From: Bacteroidales bacterium
GTDB taxonomy: Bacteria; Planctomycetota; Planctomycetia; Gemmatales; Gemmataceae
Direction: 5' to 3'
NCBI GenBank assembly: GCA_026931725.1
Contig: JAIXLE010000166.1
Location: 1 to 57,765 of the forward strand
Length of the DNA stretch: 57,765 nucleotides
In this document: positions 37,941 to 46,476 of the stretch, one piece after another
How positions within the stretch are numbered: the stretch's first letter is position 1
Layout of the letters: the number at the start of each line of letters is the position of its first letter
Notes under the pieces: generated by a model
What the model was told of the DNA's origin: nothing
What the model saw: the letters and a program-made list of their open reading frames with translations, nothing else
The model's database searches: none
Position numbers and translations under genes: made by a program

Positions 37941-39533
37941 TTACTTCCCGGCTTTTTGAGGAGCGGTCAGTTTGACAACTTCCAGCCCTGCGACGTTACC
38001 ACCGAGGTTCCGGCTGGCACCCCCGACGAGGATCACGGAATCCTTTGTCAGCGGAACCATCCGGTGAACGAGTCGGCGAATAGCGGCATCTCCGATGATT
38101 TCCCAGGCGTTACCGGCTTTGTTGAGCTGATAGACCGGGCCATCGGACGTATTCATCACGACTTTGCCGTTCACATTCGTAGCGGCGGGTGAGAATCCTG
38201 CCATGCTGTTCCCAGGGAAGTCTGGCCCTTGAGTCCATTTTCCTGTGGCCACATCCAGAATGTCGCAACGCTTGGAGGTTTCTTTCTCGCCGAGTCCGCC
38301 GAGGACGTACACTTTGGAGCCCACAGCCACCGCGGTGAGAGCCCGACGACGGAACGGTTGCGGAATGGCTTCCCATTTCGGTGAAGGTGAGGACAGGTCT
38401 AACACGAGGCTGGTGTCTTGCCACACGGATTTTCCGTCTCGGCCTTGCAGTTGCCAGCCACCGACCACGACGAGTTTGTTACCGGCAACAACCAATTCGT
38501 GTGAGGAGCGAGCCACCGGCAGTGGAGGCAGTTCTTCCCATTTGCCCGTCTTCGGGTTGTAGCAGACCGCATCCGCGAGGGAGTAATTGTCAGCCGGTTC
38601 GCCAGGGGCATTGCGGGGTGACATTCCCCCCACGCGATAGATTTTGCCGCCGTGGGCTGCCAAGTTCATCCCTTGTAGGATCGGGCCACCGGGCAGCGGT
38701 TCCCACTGTGCGCCAGGAGCATCGAGTTTCAACCGCTGGAAGGTGCCAATCACCGCTTTAGTATCGTAGCTGTGGGTTTTCCCAGCGTGGCCACCATAGA
38801 CATAAAGATAACCATCAGAAATGATCGTCCCTTGGCTGGCGACCGCAACCGGCAACGGCGCAAACACGGGAACATCGTAGACGAGCGTGGCATAACGGCG
38901 GATTTCTTCGTACTTCTTTCCGTCTTTCTCACCTGCCTGGGGTTCAACCACTCGGGACCAGACACCATAGCGGCCCGGTTCGGTGAAGACTTCCGTCAAC
39001 CCTTTGTCATTGGTGACAATCTTCTTGGACTGGCCAGCCGGAGTTAGCACGGAGACATCGGCATTGGCAACGGGTTTGCCGTTCGCCAAAACCAGGAACT
39101 GGGCCTGACGGGCCGTGCCCACGGGCACAATTTCGACTGGCACCAAGTTCCCCAGCGTCAGTGCATCCCCGCGGACATCACCGATCACGGTTTTGGGGTA
39201 GTACGCCAGCAGGAACGGCTTGGCTTTGCCGCGGGCGCGAATACCCAGTTCCGCGGTGCCAAAGACCACCCGTGGCCCACGCCCCGGAAGATTCGCATTC
39301 AGAGCGTTTTCCGCTTTTTTCGTCTCAACAGCTTCAATCTTCCCATCGTTGTCACGGGCTTGGAGTTTGGTGCCCGCGTAAAGGTCCGTCGGAACATTTC
39401 CATCGGGTTCGAGATTCTCGCTGAGAATCACGGAGACTTTGGTCGGCCCATCCGGCACGACATATACGAAGTGGGCTGATGCTGGTACAGCGGCGACCAG
39501 CAGCAGGCAGGCAGGCAGGAGCAGACGGTTCAT
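37941..39533 (-). CDS. Exported DUF4198-like domain fused to Kelch beta-propeller
   Basis: A 530-residue protein with signal peptide MNRLLLPACLLLVAAVPASA, leaving His as the first mature residue (HFVYVVPDGPTKVSVIL). The N-terminal part (VVFGTAELGIRARGKAKPFL, DVSVLTPAGQSKKIVTNDKG, RYGVWSRVVE) looks like DUF4198/NikM-type periplasmic domains, where an N-terminal His can bind metal. Residues beyond about 240 form Kelch blades: GYLYVYGGHAG, KIYRVGGMSPRN, NKLVVVGGWQ, KVYVLGGLGEKE, DSVILVGGASRN. It is probably a periplasmic metal- or ligand-binding protein. It lies 67 bp after the small lipoprotein gene. Confidence 0.82.
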   Translation of the reverse strand: MNRLLLPACLLLVAAVPASAHFVYVVPDGPTKVSVILSENLEPDGNVPTDLYAGTKLQARDNDGKIEAVETKKAENALNANLPGRGPRVVFGTAELGIRARGKAKPFLLAYYPKTVIGDVRGDALTLGNLVPVEIVPVGTARQAQFLVLANGKPVANADVSVLTPAGQSKKIVTNDKGLTEVFTEPGRYGVWSRVVEPQAGEKDGKKYEEIRRYATLVYDVPVFAPLPVAVASQGTIISDGYLYVYGGHAGKTHSYDTKAVIGTFQRLKLDAPGAQWEPLPGGPILQGMNLAAHGGKIYRVGGMSPRNAPGEPADNYSLADAVCYNPKTGKWEELPPLPVARSSHELVVAGNKLVVVGGWQLQGRDGKSVWQDTSLVLDLSSPSPKWEAIPQPFRRRALTAVAVGSKVYVLGGLGEKETSKRCDILDVATGKWTQGPDFPGNSMAGFSPAATNVNGKVVMNTSDGPVYQLNKAGNAWEIIGDAAIRRLVHRMVPLTKDSVILVGGASRNLGGNVAGLEVVKLTAPQKAGK

Positions 39534-39600
39534 AATCGGATACACGCGAGGTTGGGAAATCGGAACGAAACACGGGTTGTTGGTGAAAACACTTTGGCGA

Positions 39601-39873
39601 CTATTTCTTACTCGGAATCTTGGCAAAATCTTTTTTCTGTTGCGGGAGAATCTCGGTTCGATAAAAGCGATTCCATTTCTTTTCGTCGTACAGTTCGGGG
39701 TTGCCAAACTTCAGACGTTCAAAGGTGACAATCTGGTACTTTTCCTCCGGTGGTAGCCGTTTCCATTCGGCTTGGGTGAGCGGTGTCTGTTCTAGTGGGG
39801 GGGCGGTCGATTCGCTGCGATCACATCCTATGATAGCAGCACTGATGATGCCCCAAAACAGTGCGATTCGCAT
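39601..39873 (-). CDS. Small lipoprotein of unknown function
   Basis: A 90-residue protein. The ATG at 39873 is preferred because AGGA lies at good spacing; an ATG at 39879 is also in frame. MRIALFWGIISAAIIGC is a lipoprotein signal with lipobox AIIGC. The mature part is charged and helical (TQAEWKRLPPEEKYQIVTFE, KKWNRFYRTEILPQQKKDFA). It starts 27 bp after the DUF1559 stop, so the two are co-transcribed. I recognise no domain. Confidence 0.8.
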   Translation of the reverse strand: MRIALFWGIISAAIIGCDRSESTAPPLEQTPLTQAEWKRLPPEEKYQIVTFERLKFGNPELYDEKKWNRFYRTEILPQQKKDFAKIPSKK

Positions 39874-39900
39874 AGTCATATCCTGCACATTCGGTGACAA

Positions 39901-40836
39901 TCAATCCAAGGGAAGCACTTCACCACCGGCTCGGGTCGACGCAGCTTGGTAGGCATGAAAATCGACGGAATTGGGAACGAATCGCACCGAGCCATCGGCC
40001 ATGGCAAAGTTGGCCCCACCGTCATGTTCACTGCGGAAGGCTCCGTAAACGGTGCTGGCGTTATCATGCTTGTTAAAGAGGTTGTGTGTCGTTCCCCAAG
40101 AGTAGGCCATGTACCCGAATGCCCAAACGCCACCGTAACTGGTTGAAGGAACACCTTGCGGTTTGAAGTCGGTTTCACCCACCAGGAACGTATTCGATGT
40201 TCCATCGGTGATGGCGAGCAAACTGACGGCTGCGCGATTGGGGCTTGACGGGTTACTCGTAGGATCCTTGACCGGGACAATCGGACCATTGAAGGCTGGC
40301 TCAGGCCCATAGTGCAAGCTCGTGACATCCTGGCTACCCGCGTTGAAGAGGTAGCTGCAATAGGCCCGGTTTTCCGGCGGTGTCCCGCCACTCACTGGCC
40401 CCGAAGCATTCAGCGGCCCGGAAGGGCGGGTCATCGTTGGGCAAACAAATGTCGGGATGATCATTTGCTGGAGCATGGCGTTCGTAAAGCCATCGCCATC
40501 GGGGTCATCATGGCTATTGCGTGGGAGTTTCTCATCCCATTTCCGGGCCACAATGTCCTGTTCGAGATAAGGAAGAATCAAGATCTGGCCCGTCGTCCAA
40601 CTTGAGGTCGTTTCGCCGGGAAGATGATCCAGAGTCGCATAGGGGAGAACCGTTCTCACATCATGGTAATTGTGAGTGGCCAACGCCATTTGTTTGAGGT
40701 TGTTGGTACATTTCGCTCGCGCGGCCGCTGCTCGTACTTTTTGCACCGCCGGTAACAGTAAGCCGATCAGGATGGCAATAATCGCGATTACCACCAACAA
40801 TTCGATGAGCGTAAATCCTCGACGCGACAGACGCAT
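39901..40836 (-). CDS. DUF1559 domain protein with prepilin-type N-terminus
   Basis: A 311-residue protein from [20 protein letters not shown], chosen for AGAGG upstream. It has the canonical G|FTLIE prepilin motif, the hydrophobic helix, [33 protein letters not shown] and the C-terminal [23 protein letters not shown]. It heads a likely operon with a small lipoprotein and a DUF4198-Kelch gene. It is divergent from hemP across 326 bp. In this setting it may be an envelope component of a metal-uptake system rather than a classical pilin; that is inference. Confidence 0.93.
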   Translation of the reverse strand: MRLSRRGFTLIELLVVIAIIAILIGLLLPAVQKVRAAAARAKCTNNLKQMALATHNYHDVRTVLPYATLDHLPGETTSSWTTGQILILPYLEQDIVARKWDEKLPRNSHDDPDGDGFTNAMLQQMIIPTFVCPTMTRPSGPLNASGPVSGGTPPENRAYCSYLFNAGSQDVTSLHYGPEPAFNGPIVPVKDPTSNPSSPNRAAVSLLAITDGTSNTFLVGETDFKPQGVPSTSYGGVWAFGYMAYSWGTTHNLFNKHDNASTVYGAFRSEHDGGANFAMADGSVRFVPNSVDFHAYQAASTRAGGEVLPLD

Positions 40837-41162
40837 AAAGCACCTCTGGGGTAAGTTCACCCGTTCGACAACGCGTAGGTGTTGCGAGCTGCAGAGCGTG
40901 CGGAGGGTGAGCGGTATATCGCATCCCGAACGTCGGCGGAGCAGTCTCGAAAATCACTGACAATTGAGGTTGTCAGGCGGCGCTTGATGAGACACAATCT
41001 CAGCAAGACAGTGTCAGCTTAATCAACCACGGTACGGAGTCAATGACTCTCCGCAAGAAAAAGTGAACAATTTCACTCAGATTTTGGGGAATGATGGCTC
41101 GACGCGGACGGGATACGGGCTGAGAATGAGACTTAACCTCAATAACGGTATCGAGGATTCCC
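40837..41162. promoter_or_regulatory. 326-bp divergent control region between DUF1559 operon and hemP
   Basis: It holds no gene. Inside are a 7-6-7 perfect inverted repeat (CTGACAA, TTGAGG, TTGTCAG; 40957-40976), a 5-5-5 inverted repeat TGAGACACAATCTCA (40988-41002) and a Fur-box-like site at 41122-41140. The region must carry promoters for both directions; I cannot place -35/-10 boxes with confidence. Confidence 0.6.
41122..41140 (+). promoter_or_regulatory. Fur-box-like operator upstream of hemP
   Basis: GAGAATGAGACTTAACCTC agrees with the classical 19-base Fur box at 12 of 19 positions by my count, mainly in its left half. It ends 22 bases before the hemP start codon, which is a plausible repressor position. 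A DtxR-type site cannot be excluded. Confidence 0.45.
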
Positions 41163-41330
41163 GTGACTGAATACGAACCCGAGAAACGAGAAACTCGACC
41201 CACCGAAGCCGAGCGGGTGATTCGCGCGGAAGACTTGTTCCAGGAAAAACAAGAATTATGGATCGAACACAATGGCGAGCGTTATCGGCTGCGGATTACT
41301 CGCCGAGGCAAGCTGATTTTACAGAAATGA
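41163..41330 (+). CDS. hemP: Hemin uptake protein HemP
   Basis: A 55-codon gene with a GTG start; GAGGA lies five bases upstream. The C-terminal 35 residues match the HemP family: VIRAEDLFQEKQELWIEHNG then ERYRLRITRRGKLILQK, with the diagnostic GxxYxLRxTRxGKLILxK. HemP is a small cytoplasmic protein linked to haem-uptake gene expression or haem transport in proteobacteria. Here no TonB-dependent haem receptor is adjacent; instead the neighbours are the divergent DUF1559/Kelch/PepSY genes. It converges on prmC, with 9 bp between stops. Confidence 0.88.
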   Translation: MTEYEPEKRETRPTEAERVIRAEDLFQEKQELWIEHNGERYRLRITRRGKLILQK

Positions 41331-41339
41331 TGATGTGGC

Positions 41340-42221
41340 TTACCCATGTGCTGAAATGACCCGTGGACGTTTGGCCTGGTCCAATCGGGTGGGGCCAACC
41401 GTGAACCCGGCTGCCTGAAAGAGTTCTCGCACGGCATCCGCCTGAGTCCAGCCAATCTCGACCATGACCACGCCACCTGGGTGCAAGTGCGCGCGGGCTT
41501 CATTGGCGATCCGGCGATAGAAGGCCAATCCATCCGGGCCACCATCCAGGGCGACACGGGGTTCGTGATCGCGGACATCCGGGGCGAGCGTGGCCAGTTC
41601 ACCAGGGGTAATGTAGGGCGGATTGCTCAGAATCAGATCAAATCGGGCTTCGGGCGGCAAGGCAGAGAAAAGATCCCCATTGAGAAAAGTGAGACGATCT
41701 TGCACCTTGTGTTTGGCGGCGTTCCGCTGCGCGATGGTGAGCGCATCCGGCGAAATGTCTGTGGCCGTGACGTGGCACGCTTTCGCCTGATGCGCGACAC
41801 TGATGGCAATGCAACCGGAGCCTGTTCCCAGGTCTAACACAGAAGCATTCGGTTTCGTTTTTAACCGATCCAGCGCCATCAAGACCAGTAACTCGGTATC
41901 CGGTCGGGGGATGAGGACAGCGGGCGAGACTTCAAACGCCAGCAGGTAAAACTCGCGCTGTCCTACCAGATAGGCGACGGGCCAGCCTTCGACCCGGCGA
42001 CGGACCAAGTCTTTGAATTGCGCCCGTTCCGTTGGTGTGGGTTCTTCATCGGAACGGGCGACGAGTTCGATTCGGGCACACTGCATCACATGGGCGAGGA
42101 GGATTTGTGCCTCCAGACGTGGTGATTCCAGTTTGTGAGTCTGAAAATACTCGCTCGTCCATTGGAGTAGGGCTTTGATAGTCCAAGTTGTAGGTGTTGG
42201 GCGAGGCTTACCGGCAGACAT
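41340..42221 (-). CDS. prmC: Peptide chain release factor N5-glutamine methyltransferase
   Basis: Methylates the GGQ glutamine of release factors with SAM, in the cytoplasm. It has 293 residues. An N-terminal helical substrate-binding domain (SPRLEAQILLAHVM, REFYLLAFEVSPAVLIPRPDTE) is followed by the methyltransferase fold with VLDLGTGSGCIAI and the catalytic NPPY in FDLILSNPPYITPGEL. It lies downstream of prfA on the same strand, separated from it by a small membrane-protein gene; the prfA-prmC pair is a common arrangement. Confidence 0.93.
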   Translation of the reverse strand: MSAGKPRPTPTTWTIKALLQWTSEYFQTHKLESPRLEAQILLAHVMQCARIELVARSDEEPTPTERAQFKDLVRRRVEGWPVAYLVGQREFYLLAFEVSPAVLIPRPDTELLVLMALDRLKTKPNASVLDLGTGSGCIAISVAHQAKACHVTATDISPDALTIAQRNAAKHKVQDRLTFLNGDLFSALPPEARFDLILSNPPYITPGELATLAPDVRDHEPRVALDGGPDGLAFYRRIANEARAHLHPGGVVMVEIGWTQADAVRELFQAAGFTVGPTRLDQAKRPRVISAHG

Positions 42222-42310
42222 GAGCCATCCGTGGTCGGTACTCGGGGAACCAGAACCGATAGTTTACCGAGTGGGGCCACGATGCGTTAGCTGTATTGAG
42301 AAATTCACTT

Positions 42311-42847
42311 TCATACAGCTTTGATGTTGGGGTTGGATTTGGCTAGGGATTGTACCAGATAGAGTTCACTCGGAATACAGGCGAGAGCCGTTGTGGTGTT
42401 CGTATTGGTGGAGCGAGTGTGAGGGCAGGTACAAGGCCGACAGAGGGCGTAATCGTATTGATCCAACAATTCAAGATACTTGTGTTCTCGGTAAGCGGCT
42501 CGGGCGTGGTAATAGCGGGTACATCTCGCATGGAAGCGTGCGATGATCGCGTATCCGACTAAGGCCGCAGTCAAATTGTGGGACAGACCCGTTGGGGTTT
42601 CCCAATCCGCCAATAAGAACGCGGTGCCACTCCAGATGAGTGCGACGATGCCAAACACCAACCAAGTGGGATGAAGCACGAAACGGGAGAAATCCTCAAG
42701 CAAATGTTCGAGTTCTTGTTGCGTTTGGCAGGTCGGGCAGGGGGACCGAGCGGGTGTGATGGGTGGGGTGGTTACCAGTGTGTCATCACCGACGTGTATT
42801 GGTTGCATGGCTTGTTCCACATGGTGATATTCACCCATCAACTTCAT
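42311..42847 (-). CDS. Membrane protein with cysteine motifs, unknown function
   Basis: A 178-residue protein between prfA and prmC. It has a CPTCQTQQELEHLL motif, two membrane spans (HPTWLVFGIVALIWSGTAFLL and the segment SHNLTAALVGYAIIARF), then RCTRYYHARAAYREHKYLEL LDQYDYALC and a CRPCTC motif. The two cysteine clusters could form a zinc site. I do not recognise the family. The start could be a few codons downstream, because no clear ribosome site is seen. Confidence 0.65.
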   Translation of the reverse strand: MKLMGEYHHVEQAMQPIHVGDDTLVTTPPITPARSPCPTCQTQQELEHLLEDFSRFVLHPTWLVFGIVALIWSGTAFLLADWETPTGLSHNLTAALVGYAIIARFHARCTRYYHARAAYREHKYLELLDQYDYALCRPCTCPHTRSTNTNTTTALACIPSELYLVQSLAKSNPNIKAV

Positions 42848-43007
42848 GTGAGGATAGCCGATGATTTTTGCTGTGCGATGTATTGCCGATGCACAAGTGT
42901 GAGCATTTCCTCATGGGGTGTCTGAAGTGTCGACAATTCATCGGAAACGGGTCTGCAAAATCGACAATGGGGTGAAATTTCATTCCATTGCCAAAAAGGA
43001 TCTCGTG

Positions 43008-44084
43008 TTATTTGGCTGCCGCGAGACGCTCTTTTTTGTCGTGTTCCTTGAGAGGAAGCACGAGATGATCGAGTTGGCCGCCGAGGATTTCCGCGATCTT
43101 GTAGACGGTCAGGCCGATCCGGTGGTCGGTGACCCGGCCATCGGGGAAGTTGTAAGTTCGGATTCGTTCGCCGCGGTCGCCCCCGCCGATGAGGCTACGG
43201 CGCATTTCCGCGCGTTCCTTGTGCAGTTTCGCTTGCTGGCGTTCGTATACACGGGAACGCAGTAACCGCATGGCACGCTCGTAGTTCTTGTGCTGGCTGC
43301 GTTCATCCTGACACTTGACTTCCATTTCTTCGGGTGTGCCTTTTTTGTACCAGATTCGCACCGCGGATTCGGTCTTGTTGACGTGCTGACCACCCGCGCC
43401 CCCGGCCCGCATCCGTTCCCATTCGATATCTTCATCCTTGATTTCGACTTGTGCCTGTTCGGGTTCCGGCATGATGCCAACTGTGGCTAAAGACGTGTGA
43501 ATCCGTCCCTGCGTTTCCGTCTTGGGGACACGCTGCACCCGATGGCCGCCGGATTCGTAACGGAATGCCTGGTAGACACCATCACCCCGCACACCAAAAC
43601 TGACTTCCTTGAAGCCACCGGCTTCACCTTCACTGTGTTCGAGATCTTCGATCGACCAGCCTTGCGCACGGGCATACCGGGTGTACATTTCGTACAGGTT
43701 CCCCGCGAAAAGTGCGGCTTCGTCACCTCCCGTGCCCGCGCGAATTTCGATGATAATGCGGTCAAAATCCTCACTGGGATCGACAAGCAGTTGATCTTCG
43801 ATTTTCTCTTTCAGAGCGGTGTGTTTGGGCCGTAAGGTGGTGAGTTCTTCCTCGGCCATGGCTTGCATGTCCGCGTCGGAATCATCCGCGGCCAGTGTTT
43901 CCGCATCCCGAACGGCTTGGTCGAGTTGCAGAAATTCCAGGTACGGTTTGATGAGCTTGGAGAGGCTGCCATGCTCTTTGGCGACTGTGCCGAACCGGGT
44001 AGGATCCGAGGCAACAACTGGGTCGGCGAGTTGTTCTTCCAGCTCGCGGAAGCGTTGGAGTTTGGTTTCGAGGGCAGGCCACAT
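43008..44084 (-). CDS. prfA: Peptide chain release factor 1
   Basis: Reads UAA and UAG stop codons and triggers peptide release. It has 358 residues from MWPALETKLQRFRELEEQL. The helical N-terminus is followed by IIEIRAGTGGDEAALFAGNL YEMY, YESGGHRVQRVPKTETQGRI HTS with the codon-reading PxT motif (here PKT), RAGGAGGQHVNKTESAVRI with the catalytic GGQ, and CQDERSQHKNYERAM. All RF1 marks are present. It heads the prfA - small membrane protein - prmC group. Confidence 0.95.
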   Translation of the reverse strand: MWPALETKLQRFRELEEQLADPVVASDPTRFGTVAKEHGSLSKLIKPYLEFLQLDQAVRDAETLAADDSDADMQAMAEEELTTLRPKHTALKEKIEDQLLVDPSEDFDRIIIEIRAGTGGDEAALFAGNLYEMYTRYARAQGWSIEDLEHSEGEAGGFKEVSFGVRGDGVYQAFRYESGGHRVQRVPKTETQGRIHTSLATVGIMPEPEQAQVEIKDEDIEWERMRAGGAGGQHVNKTESAVRIWYKKGTPEEMEVKCQDERSQHKNYERAMRLLRSRVYERQQAKLHKERAEMRRSLIGGGDRGERIRTYNFPDGRVTDHRIGLTVYKIAEILGGQLDHLVLPLKEHDKKERLAAAK

Positions 44085-44278
44085 GCGTTCAGTTCTCGGT
44101 TCCGAATCCTGCTCCCGGCCAACAGTGTTGGAAGTTGGCACGGTGTGCATCTGTTGTATGACTTGCGGGGCAGAGAGACGAACGCGAAATCGGATCGCGC
44201 TCGGTTGTGGAGAGTGCCACCGGCGATGGGTTCCCACGACACGCAGTCGGGTTCATCGTCTGGTATCTACGCGTTGGT

Positions 44279-45715
44279 TCAGGCTAACACTTCCTGGACA
44301 ACGCGGCCGTGAACGTCGGTGAGTCGGAAGTCTCGACCCGCGTAGCGGTAGGTGAACTTTTCATGGTCGAAGCCGAGTAAGTGCAGAATCGTGGCATGGA
44401 GGTCGTGGACATGAACGGGGTTCTCAACGGCCTTGAAGCCGAATTCATCGGTGGCCCCAACGGCGGTGCCGCCCTTCACGCCTCCCCCGGCGAGCCAAAC
44501 GGTAAAGCCCCAATGGTTGTGGTCCCGGCCGGTGGGAGTCTTCACGGTGCCGGGGCCGGGGAGTTCCACCACGGGAGTACGGCCAAACTCGCCCCCCCAG
44601 ATGATGAGCGTGTCATCAAATAGTCCGAGCCGTTTCAAGTCGGCAATCAACGCGGCGATACCACGGTCAGACTCTTTGGCTAGTTTTTTGTGTGCATCTT
44701 TAATGTTCTCATGGCTGTCCCACGGTTGACCCTGGCCGTGCCAGACCTGGACGAAGCGGACTCCGCGTTCGATCAGTCGCCGGGCCGTGAGCAGGGTGCG
44801 TGCCTGCACACCGGAGCCATAGGCTTCGAGAACGTGCTTCGGTTCGCGGGTGACATCAAATGCTTCTGCCGCCTCGGTTTGCATGCGGAAGGCGAGTTCA
44901 AACGACTGAATCCGGGCTTCGAGCATCGCATCGGCGGGCCGGGCTTGTTGGTGCAACCGATTCAGTTTCGTCAGGAGTTCGAGTTGCCGGTCTTGCTGCC
45001 CAGTTGGAGCGGTACGGTTGCGAACATTCTCGATCAGCTTGTCGATGTCGGTGTGCCGAGTGTCGACGTGCGTCCCTTGGAAGACACCGGGTAGGAAACC
45101 GGCTTGCCAGTTTTGCGATTCCTGAATCGGGTAGCCGCCAGGACACATGACGACGAATCCGGGTAAATTCTGGTTCTCCGTGCCGAGCCCATATGTGAGC
45201 CACGACCCCAGGGAAGGCCGGGGCAGGCGGGCTTCTCCGCAGTTCATGAGTAACAGGCTCGGCTCATGGTTGGGCACATTCGCGTGCATCGAACGGATGA
45301 CGCAAATATCATCGATATGTTGAGCCGTGTGTTCAAAGAGTTCGCTGACTTCTAGCCCGGATTGGCCGTACTTTTTGAACGAGAATGGCGAGGGGAACGC
45401 CGCGCCGGTTTTCCGTTCCGTTTTGAGGTTGGTCGCGGGGAGGGACTTGCCATCATATTTCCGCAGAGCGGGTTTCGGATCGAAGGTATCGACTTGACTT
45501 GGTCCGCCGTTGGCGAAGATGTGGATGACCCGTTTCGCCTTCGCCGCAAAATGGGGTGGGCGTGGCACTAATGGGTGAACGGGATCGAACGGCGTGCTGG
45601 CCGCGTTGGCAGTCGCGGTGAGCAACCCGGCATCGCCCAGCAGTTGCGTCAAACCGAGTAACCCCATACCAACACCGCTACGGGTGAGCATCTCTCGTCG
45701 GGAAGGTGCGATCAT
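44279..45715 (-). CDS. DUF1501 domain protein with Tat-type signal
   Basis: A 478-residue protein whose N-terminus MIAPSRREMLTRSGVGMGLLG carries a twin-arginine motif (SRREML). DUF1501 (sulfatase-like/alkaline phosphatase fold) marks: KRVIHIFANGGPSQVDTFDP KP, MNCGEARLPRPSLGSWLTYG LG, FVQVWHGQGQPWDSHENI, IIWGGEFGRTPVVE and GRDHNHWGFTVWLAGGGVKGGT. In planctomycetes these genes pair with PSD1/DUF1553 cytochromes, as here, although a Uma2 gene stands between them. Its ATG overlaps the Uma2 stop by four bases. A redox or carbohydrate role has been proposed; the function is unproven. Confidence 0.93.
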   Translation of the reverse strand: MIAPSRREMLTRSGVGMGLLGLTQLLGDAGLLTATANAASTPFDPVHPLVPRPPHFAAKAKRVIHIFANGGPSQVDTFDPKPALRKYDGKSLPATNLKTERKTGAAFPSPFSFKKYGQSGLEVSELFEHTAQHIDDICVIRSMHANVPNHEPSLLLMNCGEARLPRPSLGSWLTYGLGTENQNLPGFVVMCPGGYPIQESQNWQAGFLPGVFQGTHVDTRHTDIDKLIENVRNRTAPTGQQDRQLELLTKLNRLHQQARPADAMLEARIQSFELAFRMQTEAAEAFDVTREPKHVLEAYGSGVQARTLLTARRLIERGVRFVQVWHGQGQPWDSHENIKDAHKKLAKESDRGIAALIADLKRLGLFDDTLIIWGGEFGRTPVVELPGPGTVKTPTGRDHNHWGFTVWLAGGGVKGGTAVGATDEFGFKAVENPVHVHDLHATILHLLGFDHEKFTYRYAGRDFRLTDVHGRVVQEVLA

Positions 45716-46458
45716 TGGGAATCTCCGGGGTGTAGGGGTGTGTTGGGTGTGGGGGCCACGGCGTGTTGGTTGGCAAGTTGCTGCACGAATGCCGCGTGTT
45801 CCGATGAGGCAAGGCCGCGTTCCAAGGTCAGGCGGAGACGCTTGGCTGTTTCATCAAACACGGCGGTTGCCTGGAGCCACAAACCCGGAAAGACCTGAGA
45901 TTGCAATACCCCTGCGGTGGAAGGCCTCATTTCTACGAATCCTGATGCGTTGCGGGTGTACCAGATCACCGATTGTGTGCGTGTGAGAACAATGAGATAT
46001 TCTCGCACGCCCGCGGCTTCATATGCTTTTTTCTTGATATTGGTATCGAGGGATGCGGTCGAATGGCTGATCTCGATGACGAGTTCACAAGGGCCGATGA
46101 TAATGGATTCTGGGCTATCGGTAGATTGCCCGCCGAAGTCCGGTTTGATGCGTAATGCTAAATCAGGTTGCAGTTCACTGTCCGGGCCGAGGATCATCGT
46201 TGTGTTGTCGAAGCCCTGCACGCCGGGGGTATCTTCCGTGTACCAAGCCAACCAGGAGGCCAGAGTCAGTTGCGGGATGCCATGTCGAATGGAAACGGGA
46301 GAAGCCACGCAGACGATTCCTCCGATGAGTTCGGCATGGAACCCTTTCGGTGCCTGCTGATAGAGAGCATGGAAGGTCGGTTGGTCCAGACGATCCCCGT
46401 TCTGGAGCAGTGGGTACTCCTGCCGCGGAGGAACGGGGTGAGTCGAGGATGCCATCAT
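45712..46458 (-). CDS. Uma2-family restriction-endonuclease-like protein
   Basis: A 248-residue protein. Its PD-(D/E)XK core shows GFHAELIGGIVCVASPVSIRHG, DNTTMILGPDSELQPDLALRIKPD, PCELVIEISHSTASLDTNIKKKAYEAAGVREYLIV, with the acidic residues in QPD and VIE and a lysine in the KKKAYE helix. Uma2 proteins are very abundant in planctomycetes and cyanobacteria, and their targets are unknown. It is embedded in the PSD1-DUF1501 operon: 18 bp after the upstream gene and ATGA-overlapping the downstream one, so it is co-expressed. Confidence 0.9.
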   Translation of the reverse strand: MMASSTHPVPPRQEYPLLQNGDRLDQPTFHALYQQAPKGFHAELIGGIVCVASPVSIRHGIPQLTLASWLAWYTEDTPGVQGFDNTTMILGPDSELQPDLALRIKPDFGGQSTDSPESIIIGPCELVIEISHSTASLDTNIKKKAYEAAGVREYLIVLTRTQSVIWYTRNASGFVEMRPSTAGVLQSQVFPGLWLQATAVFDETAKRLRLTLERGLASSEHAAFVQQLANQHAVAPTPNTPLHPGDSQ

Positions 46459-46476
46459 GGTACGAATTCCACTTCT

